A stretch of 25,170 nucleotides of DNA, from the NCBI GenBank assembly GCA_934590355.1, contig CAKTOX010000027.1, forward strand, positions 1-25,170, written 5' to 3'. A program made the translations under genes and the position numbers. Below are positions 13,136 to 22,205 of the stretch, piece after piece; within the stretch, counting starts at the first letter, position 1, and each line of letters starts with the position of its first letter. The stretch comes from an uncultured Oscillospiraceae bacterium (GTDB lineage: Bacteria; Bacillota; Clostridia; Oscillospirales; Oscillospiraceae). Under the pieces are notes generated by a model. That model was not told the origin of the DNA. It saw only the letters and a program-made list of their open reading frames with translations, and did no database searches.

Positions 13136-16100
13136 ATGCTCAGGATATTTTACGGCACGGCGGGCACCGGCAAAAGCTCCGCCGCAATGGAGGAGATCAA
13201 AAACGGCGCCGGCACGGGCGAGAGATACATCATGCTCGTTCCGGAGCAGTACAGCCACGAGGCTGAGCGCGAGCTGAGCGAAAAATGCGGCGACGGGCTC
13301 TCGCTTTACGCGGAGGTGCTGTCATTCACGGGACTTGCGCGCGCAGTCTCAAACGAGCTGGGCGGCGGCGCGGTCAATTATCTGAGCAAAAGCGGACGGC
13401 TGCTGTGCATGGCACTTGCCGCTGACGGGCTGTATTCTCGGCTGAGGGTCTACGGCGCGGCGCGGCACCGTGCGCAGGTGCAGTCGATGCTCCTGAGCGC
13501 AGTTGACGAGCTCAAGACCTCGTGCATAAGCTCGCAGCGGCTTGCCGAGGCAGCGGACAGCTGCGAGGGCGCTCTGGGCGACAAGCTGCGCGATCTGAGC
13601 CTCGTTCTGGAGGCATATGACGCAGTCGTCGCAAACGGCAGCGCAGACCCCAACGACCGTCTCGGCGCTCTCGCGGAAAAAATAGCAGGCTCGTCCTTCT
13701 GCGAAAAAACGCATATTTACGCCGACGGCTTCACCGACTTTACCGCGCAGGAGCGCTCCGTGCTGGAGGCGCTGCTTCTCAAGGGCGTGCAGCTGACCGT
13801 CTGCCTCGGCTGCGATGAGCTCGGCGGCGGCAGCGAGGTGTTCGAGCTCGGCAGGATAACGGCGCGGCGGCTTGCGGCGTTCGCGCGTGAGCACGGCATC
13901 CCCTGCGAGACGAAAAAGTTCGAGTCCGACAGCGGCAAGGCGGAGCCACTGCGCTTTTTTGCCGAGAATATGTTCGGCTACGGCAAGCTCAGCTACCCCG
14001 AAAAGACCGACTGCATCAAGATCATGCGCGCTTCCGACCGAGATGCCGAGTGCGAGCTTGCCGCGGCGGAGGCTGCGCGGCTCGTGCGCGAGACCGGCTG
14101 CAGGCGGCGCGACGTTGCGATCGCGGCTGGCGGCTTCGACGATTACAGGCTCGGCCTTGAGGCGGCGTTTGCGCGATACGGTCTGCCGCTTTACACCGCG
14201 CGCAAGGCTGATATGCGCTCAAAGCCCATCCCCGCTCTCATAAGCGCGGCATACGAGGTCGTGCTCGGCGGCTGGGAAACGGACGATATCATGGACTATC
14301 TGCGCACGGGGCTTGCGGGGCTCGGCACCGATGAGTGCGACGAGCTGGAAAACTACGTTTTCCTCTGGCAGCTCCGCGGCGGCGCATGGCTGCGCAGCGA
14401 GCCGTGGCGTATGCACCCCGAGGGCTACGGTGCGGAATATACGGACAAAACCGGCGAAACTCTTTCTCGGATAAACGCCCTGCGCGAAAGGGCAGCCGAG
14501 CCGCTGCGGCGCTTTGCCCGCGGCTGCTCGGACGCCTCCACCGCAAGAGAGCAGGCCGAGGCGCTTGCGCTGCTGTTTTCCGATCTCAAGCTTGCCGAAA
14601 GGCTCGGCGAGAAGGCCCGGGAGCTCACAGACTCCGGGCGCGGCGCGGCGGCGCAGGAATATGCGCAGCTTTGGGATCTTACAGTTGACTCGCTTGAGCA
14701 GTGCGCCGCAATTCTCGGCGATGCGCAGGCCGACGCGGAATACTTCGGCAGGCTCTTCACGCTCATGCTCTCACGCGCCGACATCGGCACCATTCCCGCC
14801 TCGCTCGACTGCATAACGGCGGGCGAGCCCGACCGCATGAGAAAGCGCCACATAAAGCATCTTATCGTTCTCGGCGCGACTGACGAGCGCCTGCCCGCGG
14901 CGGCGCAGGATACGGGCGTATTCTCCTCGGACGAGCGCGCCCGGCTTTTTGAAATGGACATTGACCTCGGCGGCTCGGGCGACGGCGAGCTGTGGCGCGC
15001 GTTTGCAAACGCCTACAACTGCCTGACCCTGCCCTCGGACACGCTCACGATGATCTACCCCGCCCGCGACACAAACGGCGCGGAGCAGCGCCCCTCGTTT
15101 ATAGTTAATCGCGCAAAGGCTCTGTTTTCGCTCGAAACGCAGGAGCCGGGGCTTGACCGCGCGCGGCTCAACTCCTCCGGCGCTGCGCTGGAGCTTGCGG
15201 CAAATTCTCTCGGCGGAGGCGGAGTCTACGCCTCGAGCGCCGCGGAGTTTTTCCGCCGCCACGCACCCGAAAGGCTCTCCGCTCTCGAGCGCTCTGCAAG
15301 GCTCAGCCGCGGCAGCCTCTCACGTGCCTCCGTCAAGGCGCTCTACGGCGACAAGCTCTATCTGTCCGCATCGAGGATAGACCGCTTTGCATCCTGCCGC
15401 TTTTCATATTTCATGCAGTACGCGCTGCGCGCAAAGCCCCGCACCCCCGCGGAATTTACCGCGCCCGAAATAGGCACGTTTATCCACAAAATTCTCGAGC
15501 AGGTCTGCGCCGAGGTGCACGCTCTCGGCGGCTTCGGCAGCGTGGACGACAACAGGATAAGCTCCCTCGCTGACAAGTACACCGAGGAGTTTGTCCACAC
15601 GCAGCTCAACGATTTCCGCGAAAAAAGCGAGCGCTTCAAGCACCTGTTTAAAAGGCTTAGAAGCGATGTGCACGATATACTGCTCGACCTTGCCGAGGAG
15701 CTTCGAAACAGCGATTTTGAGCCGCTTTCGTTTGAGCTGGACTTTTCCAAAACGCCGGAGCTGCCGCCGCTCAGGCTCGGGGACGGCGAGGACAGCCTTT
15801 CGCTGACGGGCGTTGCCGACAGGGTGGACGGCTGGCTGCACGAGGGCAAGCTCTATCTGCGCATTATCGACTACAAAACAGGCGCCAAGACCTTTGATAT
15901 ATCGGACGTACTCTACGGCAGGAACCTGCAAATGCTGCTGTATCTGTTCTCGCTTGCGGAAAACGGCGAAAGGCTGTACGGGCACGAGATAGTGCCGGCC
16001 GGCGTTCTGTACGTCCCTGCAAGATCGCCGAGCGTCAAATCGGACGAGCCGCTTGACGATGCTGCGTTTGCCAAAAAGCGCGGCGGCGAGCTGCGCCGCA

Positions 16101-16456
16101 AGGGGCTTGTTTTTAGCGACCCCGACGTGCTCTACGCGATGGAGCACTCGGACAAGCCCGTGTTTCTCCCCGTCAGCCCGCGCAGCAAGGACGCTCTCGT
16201 TTCCGCGGAGCGGCTGGGCATACTCGCGAAGCATATCGACAAGACCCTGTGCGAAATGGCGGCGGAGCTTCGCGCGGGCAGCATAGCGGCCGACCCGTAT
16301 TATTCCGCGCAGGCAGACACCGCCTGCACAAACTGCAAATATTTTGACGCCTGCCGCTTTGCAGACGGCGAAAACGGCGAGTCGATGCGCCCGACGCCGC
16401 GCCTTGCGGCAACGAAGGTTTGGAACATTTTAGAGGCAGGTGAGGAAAATGGCTGA
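13136..16456 (+). CDS. addB: AddB subunit of ATP-dependent helicase-nuclease
   Basis: 1106 residues. The frame stays open far upstream (antisense to GH3), but the start is set by GAGGTG 5 nt before the ATG at 13136 and by the Walker A motif at the extreme N-terminus, FYGTAGTGKSS (K13), as in AddB. The C-terminal nuclease has IDYKTGAK (D912, K914). The four iron-sulfur cysteines of the AddB type are C754 (ASCRFSYF) and C1064, C1067, C1073 (CTNCKYFDAC). With AddA it resects DNA double-strand ends until a Chi-type site and hands the 3' strand to RecA. The gene overlaps addA by 8 nt, so translation is probably coupled. All recognisable functional residues are present. Confidence 0.96.
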   Translation: MLRIFYGTAGTGKSSAAMEEIKNGAGTGERYIMLVPEQYSHEAERELSEKCGDGLSLYAEVLSFTGLARAVSNELGGGAVNYLSKSGRLLCMALAADGLYSRLRVYGAARHRAQVQSMLLSAVDELKTSCISSQRLAEAADSCEGALGDKLRDLSLVLEAYDAVVANGSADPNDRLGALAEKIAGSSFCEKTHIYADGFTDFTAQERSVLEALLLKGVQLTVCLGCDELGGGSEVFELGRITARRLAAFAREHGIPCETKKFESDSGKAEPLRFFAENMFGYGKLSYPEKTDCIKIMRASDRDAECELAAAEAARLVRETGCRRRDVAIAAGGFDDYRLGLEAAFARYGLPLYTARKADMRSKPIPALISAAYEVVLGGWETDDIMDYLRTGLAGLGTDECDELENYVFLWQLRGGAWLRSEPWRMHPEGYGAEYTDKTGETLSRINALRERAAEPLRRFARGCSDASTAREQAEALALLFSDLKLAERLGEKARELTDSGRGAAAQEYAQLWDLTVDSLEQCAAILGDAQADAEYFGRLFTLMLSRADIGTIPASLDCITAGEPDRMRKRHIKHLIVLGATDERLPAAAQDTGVFSSDERARLFEMDIDLGGSGDGELWRAFANAYNCLTLPSDTLTMIYPARDTNGAEQRPSFIVNRAKALFSLETQEPGLDRARLNSSGAALELAANSLGGGGVYASSAAEFFRRHAPERLSALERSARLSRGSLSRASVKALYGDKLYLSASRIDRFASCRFSYFMQYALRAKPRTPAEFTAPEIGTFIHKILEQVCAEVHALGGFGSVDDNRISSLADKYTEEFVHTQLNDFREKSERFKHLFKRLRSDVHDILLDLAEELRNSDFEPLSFELDFSKTPELPPLRLGDGEDSLSLTGVADRVDGWLHEGKLYLRIIDYKTGAKTFDISDVLYGRNLQMLLYLFSLAENGERLYGHEIVPAGVLYVPARSPSVKSDEPLDDAAFAKKRGGELRRKGLVFSDPDVLYAMEHSDKPVFLPVSPRSKDALVSAERLGILAKHIDKTLCEMAAELRAGSIAADPYYSAQADTACTNCKYFDACRFADGENGESMRPTPRLAATKVWNILEAGEENG

Positions 16457-19400
16457 TTTTGCACCGACAGCGAGCCAGCAGGCCGCGATAGACGCGCGGG
16501 GCGGATCCGTGCTCGTATCCGCGGCCGCGGGCAGCGGCAAGACGCGCGTGCTCACGGAGCGCCTTTTGGCGCGCATAGGCGAGGGCGAGGACGTCGATCG
16601 CTTCCTCATCATAACCTTCACCAAGGCCGCCGCAGCCGAGCTGCGCGGCAGAATAGTCCAGGAAATTTCCGAGCGGCTTGCGCAAAATCCCGACGACCGC
16701 CGTCTGAGACGGCAGAGCGCCCTCATTTCCAAGGCGCAGATAGGCACGATCGACAGCTTTTGTCAGACCTTCCTGCGCGAAAACTGCCACGCGGCGCAGC
16801 TCTCGCCGGAGTTTGCGGTCATCGAGGAGGACAGGGCCGACGCGCTGAAGGCGCGGGTCATAGAGCGCGTTCTCGACGAGAGCTACGAGAAAAATGACGC
16901 GGACTTTCTCGCCCTCGCCGACACCGTGGGCGCGGGGCGCGATGACAAAAAGCTTGCCCAGACCGTGCTTGACGTTTTCCGCCAGACGCAGAGCCACGCG
17001 CGGCCGGAAAAGTGGCTGCGCGAGCAGCTTGCGGTGCTCGAAAACCTGCCCGATGACGTCGGCGACACGCCGTGGGGTGCGCAGGTGCTCAAAAACGCGC
17101 GCGCGACGGCGGATTATTGGGCAAAGCGCTTTGAAGAGCTGGTGCGCGAGGCGGCAAAAGATCCGGAAACGTCGAAAAAGCGCGGCGAGTCGATCGCGGA
17201 ATCGGCACTAGGTATGCGCGATTTTTCCCGCGCCTCCGAAAAAGGCTGGGACGCTGCGCTCCGAGCCGTCGATATAAAATTTCCCGCCTTCAAGCCCCTC
17301 GGCAAGAGCGCCGACAAGGAGCTTGCCGAAAACGTAAAGGCGGTGCGCGAGCTCGGAAAAAAAGCGATGGAAAAGCTGCGCGAGGACTTCCCCGGCAGCA
17401 GCGAAGCTGTTATTGAGCAGCTTCGTGAAACGCTTCCCCTGACGAGGGCGCTCATCGAACTGACGCTGCGCTTTGAAAAGGCGTACAGCGCCGAAAAGCG
17501 CCGCCGCGCCGAGGTCGATTTTGCGGACCTCGAGCACATGACGGCGCAGCTTCTCACGAACGAGGACGGTTCTCCGACGCCCCTTGCGCGCGAGACCTCG
17601 AAACGCTTTTGCGAGATCATGGTCGATGAATATCAGGATGTCAACCGCGTTCAGGACGACATTTTCCGCGCACTTTCCGACGGCGGGAAAAACCTGTTCA
17701 TGGTCGGCGACGTGAAGCAGTCAATCTACCGTTTCCGCCTTGCCGACCCCCTCATTTTCACCGAAAAATACGACGGCTTTGCCGCCTTGGGCGAGGCGGG
17801 CGAGGGCGAAAGCGTGAAGATAATGCTCCAGGATAACTTCCGCTCGAGCCGCGAGGTCATCGACGGGATAAACAGCGTTTTTGCCTCCTGTATGTCAAAG
17901 CGGCTGGGCAACGTCGAATATGACGCCGACGCAAGGCTCAACTGCGGCAGCACAAAGCCCGACTCAGCGCCCGACGGCGTTAAGCCAGAGCTTATTCTCA
18001 TAAACAGCCTCAGCGACGAGGACGACCTTCGCAGCAAGACCGAAAAGGAGGCCTGCTTCGTTGCCGACAAGATCGAGGAGCTTCTTTCCTCGGGCATCAA
18101 GATAGGCGAGCGTGACCTGCGTGCGGGCGATATTGCGCTGCTCATGCGCTCGGCAAACGCCGTGGGCGATGTGTACCGGCGCGAGCTCGTTTCGCGCGGC
18201 ATCCCCGTCGCGGCGGGTCAGGGCGGCAGCTTCTGGCACGCGCAGGAGATAGCCTTTGTGACGAGCCTGCTCGCGGTCATCGACAACCCCCATCAGGACG
18301 TCGCGCTCATAGCGGTGCTGCGCTCGGCAGCCTTCGGATTTACGCCCGACGAGCTCAGTGAAATTCGTGTTTTCGACAAAAACTGCGATTTTTACACGGC
18401 GCTGGAGCTTTCTTCGGCAGAAAACGGCAAAGCACGCGCGTTTCTCGACACACTCGGCGAGCTGCGCGCACGCGCCGCCGACACGGAGCTGAGTGAATTT
18501 ATCTGCTATCTCTACGATCGGCTCGACCTCATGGCGCTGGGCGCGGCGATGACCGATCCGCAGCAGCGCACACGCAACCTGAGCACCGTCGTCGAGCTTG
18601 CAAAGCGCTTTGAAGCGGGCTCCACGCGCGGCCTGCGCAGATTTAACGACTGGCTGCGCAAGCTCGCCGAGCGCGGCGGCGATATGGGCACGGTGTCCGA
18701 TGCGAACGCGGTGCAGATAATGACGATACACAAATCCAAGGGCCTTGAATTCCCCGTCGTGTTCCTGTGCGACGCGGCGAAGAAATTTAACGAAACGGAC
18801 CTGCGCAAGACCGTCCTCGTCCACCCGCAGCTCGGTCTGGGCATGAAGGTCTACTCGCGCGGCGGCAAGCTCACCTACCCGAGCATTCAGCGGCAGGCGA
18901 TCATAAGCGCGGCGCGGCGCGAAATGCTCTCGGAGGAGCTGCGTCTTTTGTATGTTGCGCTCACCCGTGCGCGGGAGCGGCTCATAATAACGGCGGTAGT
19001 CAAGGAGCCGAGCGACGCTCTTGAGAAAATGCGCCCGAAGCTCACAAGCCCAATGTCGCCGGAGGTTCTTTTTACGGCAAAATGCATGGCGGAATGGCTC
19101 ATGTATGCTTCGCTTCTCGACAATGGCAAGACACTCGTATGCAGCGTGACGGGCAGCACGGAGGATGCGCAGGAGGATATTGCCCCCGCTCCCGTGCGCG
19201 AGAGCGCCCCGCCCGACGAGGAGCTCGTGCGCATTCTTGAGGAGAACGCGGCGTTTAAATATCCGCACGAGGCATCGCGCGAGCTGCCCTCAAAGGTCAC
19301 GGCGACGGAGCTCAAGCGCCTTGAGGAGCCCGACCCCGAGGCGGTGCAGCTATCCCCCGCGGCGGCGCCGAGCTTCCGCAAGCCGGAGCTGGGCACGGAG

Positions 19401-19931
19401 AAAACGCTCACTCCCGCGCAGCGCGGCACGGCGACACACGTTCTGCTGCAATACATAGACTACGAAAAAACCGGCTCCGAGGAGGAGATACGCGCAGAGC
19501 TTGAGCGTCTGCGAAAAGCCGAATTTCTCAGCGAGGCACAGGCGCAGGCGGTGGACGTCGAGTGCGTTCACAGGCTGTTTGCCTCCCCGCTCGGACGGCG
19601 CATACTTTCTGCCGACAAGCGGCGGCGCGAGTTTAAATTCTCGCTGCTGTGCCCCGCGGAAAAATTTTTCCCCGGCGGCGAGGGCGACAGCATACTGCTT
19701 CAGGGCGTTATCGACTGCATGATAACAGAGCGCGGCGAGGTCACGATCATCGACTACAAGACCGACCGCGTCCGCGGCGAGACGCTTCGGGAGCGCGCGC
19801 GCAGCTATGAAAAGCAGCTCGGTGCCTATGCCTACGCGGTCGAGCGCATGACGGGGCTGCCCGTGCGCGAGTGCGTTTTGTATTTCCTGCACGCGGGCGT
19901 GGAAATAAAACTGCCGCGCGGCGCGGATTGA
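16449..19931 (+). CDS. addA: AddA subunit of ATP-dependent helicase-nuclease (UvrD-like helicase plus nuclease)
   Basis: 1160 residues from the ATG at 16449, with AGGTGAGG directly upstream inside the end of addB. An in-frame GTG at 16440 overlaps that site and is less likely. Superfamily 1 helicase motifs appear in order: AAAGSGKT (K31), TFTKAAAAEL, DEYQDVNRVQ (D393, E394), GDVKQSIYRFR, DNFRSS, MTIHKSKGLEFP (about 758) and LYVALTRARERL (about 835). The C-terminal RecB-type nuclease has IIDYKTDR (D1102, K1104). This is the 3'-5' motor and one of the two nucleases of AddAB, acting in the cytoplasm in recombinational repair. It forms an operon with addB. No terminator is seen before the rpmE promoter 13 nt past the stop. 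Confidence 0.97.
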   Translation: MADFAPTASQQAAIDARGGSVLVSAAAGSGKTRVLTERLLARIGEGEDVDRFLIITFTKAAAAELRGRIVQEISERLAQNPDDRRLRRQSALISKAQIGTIDSFCQTFLRENCHAAQLSPEFAVIEEDRADALKARVIERVLDESYEKNDADFLALADTVGAGRDDKKLAQTVLDVFRQTQSHARPEKWLREQLAVLENLPDDVGDTPWGAQVLKNARATADYWAKRFEELVREAAKDPETSKKRGESIAESALGMRDFSRASEKGWDAALRAVDIKFPAFKPLGKSADKELAENVKAVRELGKKAMEKLREDFPGSSEAVIEQLRETLPLTRALIELTLRFEKAYSAEKRRRAEVDFADLEHMTAQLLTNEDGSPTPLARETSKRFCEIMVDEYQDVNRVQDDIFRALSDGGKNLFMVGDVKQSIYRFRLADPLIFTEKYDGFAALGEAGEGESVKIMLQDNFRSSREVIDGINSVFASCMSKRLGNVEYDADARLNCGSTKPDSAPDGVKPELILINSLSDEDDLRSKTEKEACFVADKIEELLSSGIKIGERDLRAGDIALLMRSANAVGDVYRRELVSRGIPVAAGQGGSFWHAQEIAFVTSLLAVIDNPHQDVALIAVLRSAAFGFTPDELSEIRVFDKNCDFYTALELSSAENGKARAFLDTLGELRARAADTELSEFICYLYDRLDLMALGAAMTDPQQRTRNLSTVVELAKRFEAGSTRGLRRFNDWLRKLAERGGDMGTVSDANAVQIMTIHKSKGLEFPVVFLCDAAKKFNETDLRKTVLVHPQLGLGMKVYSRGGKLTYPSIQRQAIISAARREMLSEELRLLYVALTRARERLIITAVVKEPSDALEKMRPKLTSPMSPEVLFTAKCMAEWLMYASLLDNGKTLVCSVTGSTEDAQEDIAPAPVRESAPPDEELVRILEENAAFKYPHEASRELPSKVTATELKRLEEPDPEAVQLSPAAAPSFRKPELGTEKTLTPAQRGTATHVLLQYIDYEKTGSEEEIRAELERLRKAEFLSEAQAQAVDVECVHRLFASPLGRRILSADKRRREFKFSLLCPAEKFFPGGEGDSILLQGVIDCMITERGEVTIIDYKTDRVRGETLRERARSYEKQLGAYAYAVERMTGLPVRECVLYFLHAGVEIKLPRGAD

Positions 19932-19943
19932 GCGAAAAAACGC

Positions 19944-19972
19944 TTGCAATTCATAAGGCTGTATGTTACAAT
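19944..19972 (+). promoter_or_regulatory. Promoter of rpmE
   Basis: TTGCAA (19944-19949) and TACAAT (19967-19972) with 17-nt spacing. Transcription should start near 19979, immediately before the leader hairpin. Confidence 0.75.
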
Positions 19973-19981
19973 TCACTTTGC

Positions 19982-20013
19982 GTCTTGTAACCACCGTTTG
20001 CGGTGCTCAAGAC
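19982..20013 (+). ncRNA. Candidate L31 ribosomal-protein leader (autoregulatory hairpin)
   Basis: Starting at the expected 5' end of the transcript, GTCTTG (19982-19987) pairs with CAAGAC (20008-20013), and CACCG (19992-19996) pairs with CGGTG (20001-20005) around loop TTTG. The two stems stack across an asymmetric internal loop (TAAC/CT). Such a compact hairpin just before rpmE fits the L31 leader motifs described in Firmicutes, where free L31 is thought to bind its own mRNA. I cannot test the match to the covariance model here. Confidence 0.6.
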
Positions 20014-20038
20014 AGCCTAAGACGAGGAGATAATGAAC

Positions 20039-20239
20039 ATGAAGGCAGGAATCCATCCTAACTATCAGCCCACCGTTATAAAGTGCGCTTGCGGCGCAAC
20101 CATCGAGACCGGCTCGACCCGTCCCAACATCACCGTCGAGATCTGCTCGAAGTGCCACCCCTTCTACACCGGCAAGCAGAAGCTGGTCGACACCAGCGGC
20201 CGCGTTGATAAGTTCAACAAGAAGTACGGCATTAAGTAA
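20039..20239 (+). CDS. rpmE: 50S ribosomal protein L31, zinc-binding (C+) type
   Basis: 66 residues from the ATG at 20039 (MKAGIHPNYQ). An ATG two codons earlier (20033) is only 3 nt from GAGGAG, while the second has 9-nt spacing and gives the usual family N-terminus. C16-x-C18 and C36-x2-C39 (EICSKCHPFYTG) are the four zinc ligands of the C+ form; the C- paralogue lacks them. The C-terminal GRVDKFNKKYG is the normal family ending. The protein sits at the central protuberance and bridges the subunits. It is transcribed alone: own promoter, leader hairpin and terminator. In Bacillus the zinc form is the one made under zinc sufficiency. Confidence 0.98.
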   Translation: MKAGIHPNYQPTVIKCACGATIETGSTRPNITVEICSKCHPFYTGKQKLVDTSGRVDKFNKKYGIK

Positions 20240-20252
20240 TTTGAAAAGGTTT

Positions 20253-20280
20253 AAGACCGCACCGATGGTGCGGTCTTTTT
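20253..20280. terminator. Intrinsic terminator after rpmE (probably bidirectional)
   Basis: A perfect 11-bp stem AAGACCGCACC/GGTGCGGTCTT (20253-20263 with 20267-20277) is followed by T5 on the plus strand. On the minus strand it is followed by a shorter T-rich stretch and may also stop the convergent hydrolase transcript. Confidence 0.92.
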
Positions 20281-20350
20281 CCGTATATGTGGCATTTTTA
20301 CGCCGAGAGCAGTTTTATGAGGCTGTACGGCGGTTTTCGCTTCGCCGCAG

Positions 20351-21175
20351 TTAAAAGCCACGAGCAGCCAAGTCCCTTACTATGTCCTTATAAACCTCGC
20401 AAATATCCGCAACACCCTGCCCCGTGCTTTTTGACGACAGCGCAGCGCGCCTGAAATCAATTTCGTCGTAGTGCGAAACGCCCCTGCCCGTGCACCCTGT
20501 CAGCAGCGTGAAGCGCTCGCCCCAGCGCGCGGATTCGACGCTCACAAGACCGTCGTTGTCGCCCTCGATCAGCTTGACGATGAGATGTGCGGTCGAAAGA
20601 TTTATGTCCGAAAGCGGAGTGCGCATGACCCCCGCGAAGCTCTGATAAAACACCCCCGGCACGTCGGGGTTTTGCCTGTTGAAATTTTCCGCGTACTGTG
20701 TGGAGAACTCGCGGCAGACAGCGTAGAAATCGGGCTTCGTGTCGCCGATGAGCCCGATCCAGTTGTCAACGGCAAAGGCGGCAATGTTAAACAGCGCGTC
20801 CGGCGCCTTGAGCAGCCTTTCTATCGTTTTCGAGCCGCGGTGCGGAGTGCCGATCGTCGTAATGCTTGCGATCTGCGCGCCCGTTCCGAGCGAGGACGCC
20901 GCCATGCGCGCCTCAAGTCCGCCCTTGGAGTGAGCGATGATGTTGACCTTTTCGACGCCGTTTTCGTCCGAGATCTGCCGTATTCTCGCCTTGAGTGTCT
21001 TGGCATTGTCCTCCACGCGGGCCCAGCAGTCCTGCTGCCCGTAAAAAAGCTCCGTACCGATGCTCTCGAGCGCGCTCGGGATACGCCCCCAGTACAGCGG
21101 CCGTCTCAGGTCACGAAAGCCGACCCCGTGCACCATGAGTACGGGGTATTTCGTTTTTCCGCCTTGTGCCGCCAT
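20351..21175 (-). CDS. Alpha/beta-hydrolase, triacylglycerol-lipase-like
   Basis: 274 residues from the ATG at 21175. An ATG two codons upstream (21181) is only 2 nt from AAAGGAG, so the second ATG (8-nt spacing) is preferred. PVLMVHGVGF (11-20) supplies the oxyanion loop after strand beta-3. The nucleophile elbow is AHSKGG (S83), followed by TTIGTPHRG, typical of lipases of the lipase/LipA-type group. The acid is probably D206 or D208 in EGDNDGLVS, and the base H235 in GVSHYDEID. No signal peptide or membrane anchor, so it should be cytoplasmic. It hydrolyses an ester, but the substrate is unknown. It is monocistronic with its own promoter. Esterase or acyltransferase activity cannot be excluded. 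Confidence 0.87.
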   Translation of the reverse strand: MAAQGGKTKYPVLMVHGVGFRDLRRPLYWGRIPSALESIGTELFYGQQDCWARVEDNAKTLKARIRQISDENGVEKVNIIAHSKGGLEARMAASSLGTGAQIASITTIGTPHRGSKTIERLLKAPDALFNIAAFAVDNWIGLIGDTKPDFYAVCREFSTQYAENFNRQNPDVPGVFYQSFAGVMRTPLSDINLSTAHLIVKLIEGDNDGLVSVESARWGERFTLLTGCTGRGVSHYDEIDFRRAALSSKSTGQGVADICEVYKDIVRDLAARGF

Positions 21176-21208
21176 TTGCATCGCTCCTTTGCGCGTGTGC
21201 TCACGAAA

Positions 21209-21237
21209 ATAATAACATATGCGAAAAATGATTACAA
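21209..21237 (-). promoter_or_regulatory. Promoter of the alpha/beta-hydrolase gene
   Basis: On the minus strand TTGTAA (21237-21232) and TATTAT (21214-21209) are spaced 17 nt, about 33 nt before the start codon. Confidence 0.7.
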
Positions 21238-21284
21238 TAACCCGCTCCCGCCTTTCGGCTTTGCGTGCACCGCGCTCGTGATAC

Positions 21285-21331
21285 GCAAGCCGGAAAACGT
21301 GCCGAACGTGTGATATAATGAGGTCAATAAA
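21285..21331 (+). promoter_or_regulatory. Extended -10 promoter within a duplicated 47-bp motif (copy M1)
   Basis: TGATATAAT (21311-21319) is a perfect extended -10 box; no good -35 is present. The surrounding 47 bp (core CGGAAAACGTGCCGAACGTG) match a second site at 22773-22819 at about 36 of 47 positions. This copy lies 43-89 nt before the acetyltransferase start and is presumably its promoter. Confidence 0.7.
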
Positions 21332-21373
21332 GCGGCTGATGCAGGGGCATGAGTTGGATAAGGAGCTTGCCGA

Positions 21374-21961
21374 ATGACGGAAAAGGAAAAAATGTTAAAG
21401 CAAATGCTCTATGATGCAAACGGCAATAAAGAGCTGGCGGCTGATAGGGCTTGGGCAAAGGAGCTTTGTCATGACTATAATCTGCTGCGCCCATCCGATG
21501 AGCAGGGGCAGCAAAAGATGATGAAAAAGCTGCTGGGCGAAGTCAAGGGCGCGTTTTGCATTGTCGCACCTTTTTGGTGTGATTACGGCTTCAACATCGA
21601 AATCGGGCAGAATTTTTATGCCAATCACAACACCGTTATTCTTGACGCGGCAAAAGTGAAATTTGGCGATAACGTTTTCGTTGCGCCCAATTGCGGCTTT
21701 TATACGGCCGGACATCCGATCGATTTCGAGCGCCGTAACCAAGGGATGGAGTACGCCTATCCGATCACGGTCGGCGACAATGTGTGGATCGGCGCGGGGG
21801 TTCAGATCATGCCCGGAGTTACGATCGGAAGCAACGTAGTCATCGGCGGCGGCAGCGTTGTTGTCAAAGACATTCCGAACGATTCGGTGGCGGTGGGCAA
21901 TCCTTGCAGAGTCATTCGAGCAATTACGGAAGAAGACAAGAACACCCGCTGGGATAGATAA
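21374..21961 (+). CDS. Sugar O-acetyltransferase (maltose/galactoside acetyltransferase type)
   Basis: 195 residues with the family's standard layout: an N-terminal helical domain (KMLKQMLYDANGNKELA) and a left-handed beta-helix of hexapeptide repeats (about 70-180). Key features are the NFYANHNTVILD strand, the catalytic His of TAGHPID (H114; H115 in E. coli LacA), and the terminal VAVGNPCRVIR. It transfers acetyl from acetyl-CoA to a sugar hydroxyl in the cytoplasm; Maa- and LacA-type enzymes are hard to separate by sequence. AAGGAG lies 8 nt before the ATG. It stands alone between a promoter-like motif and a hairpin terminator. Codon use is visibly more AT-rich than in addAB or the GH3 gene, as in the following genes, consistent with recent acquisition. 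Confidence 0.93.
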   Translation: MTEKEKMLKQMLYDANGNKELAADRAWAKELCHDYNLLRPSDEQGQQKMMKKLLGEVKGAFCIVAPFWCDYGFNIEIGQNFYANHNTVILDAAKVKFGDNVFVAPNCGFYTAGHPIDFERRNQGMEYAYPITVGDNVWIGAGVQIMPGVTIGSNVVIGGGSVVVKDIPNDSVAVGNPCRVIRAITEEDKNTRWDR

Positions 21962-21976
21962 AATCGCATTTACCTG

Positions 21977-22011
21977 CGGCAGCCTTTCATAAGGCTGCCG
22001 TATTCGCTTTT
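21977..22011 (+). terminator. Terminator after the acetyltransferase gene
   Basis: The 10-bp perfect stem CGGCAGCCTT/AAGGCTGCCG (21977-21986 with 21991-22000), loop TCAT, is followed by a T-rich but interrupted tail. Confidence 0.7.
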
Positions 22012-22092
22012 CTGAGGATTTTCGTTTGCACCTTTGCCATGCCGGGCACGCGAAAAAGCCGTTGCATTTCAATGGCGTTATTCCGCGCTTTG

Positions 22093-22121
22093 TTGACAAC
22101 CTTCTTTTGCTTTGGTATAAT
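22093..22121 (+). promoter_or_regulatory. Perfect consensus sigma-A promoter before the VanZ-family gene
   Basis: TTGACA (22093-22098), 17-nt spacer, TATAAT (22116-22121): all twelve positions match consensus. Transcription would begin near 22128, leaving a leader of about 100 nt. From 22001 to 22092 I see nothing further. Confidence 0.9.
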
Positions 22122-22152
22122 TTGTTTGTGATTTTATGCGTAGAGGTATCCC

Positions 22153-22205
22153 CTGTTTTGTTTTGAGCTTTGCAGGGAGCATCTCCGCGCTCGGAACAAA
22201 AACAG
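22153..22205 (+). other. Long leader hairpin upstream of the VanZ-family gene
   Basis: In the transcript leader, 22153-22168 (CTGTTTTGTTTTGAGC) pairs with 22189-22205 over 16 base pairs, including two G-U pairs and one bulged A. A small inner stem GGAG/CTCC (22176-22186) sits within the loop. No U-run follows, so it is not a terminator. It ends 6 nt before the purine-rich AAAGGA. Confidence 0.6.

Noticed and set aside
17964..19268. 434-codon minus-strand ORF
   Set aside because: Antisense to addA helicase motifs; composition rich in Arg/His/Ala typical of shadow frames.
20471..21313. 280-codon plus-strand ORF
   Set aside because: Antisense to the alpha/beta-hydrolase with intact catalytic motifs.
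22153..22205. Terminator before the VanZ-family gene
   Set aside because: The stem is long but no U-run follows on the plus strand, and the gene lies directly downstream of it.
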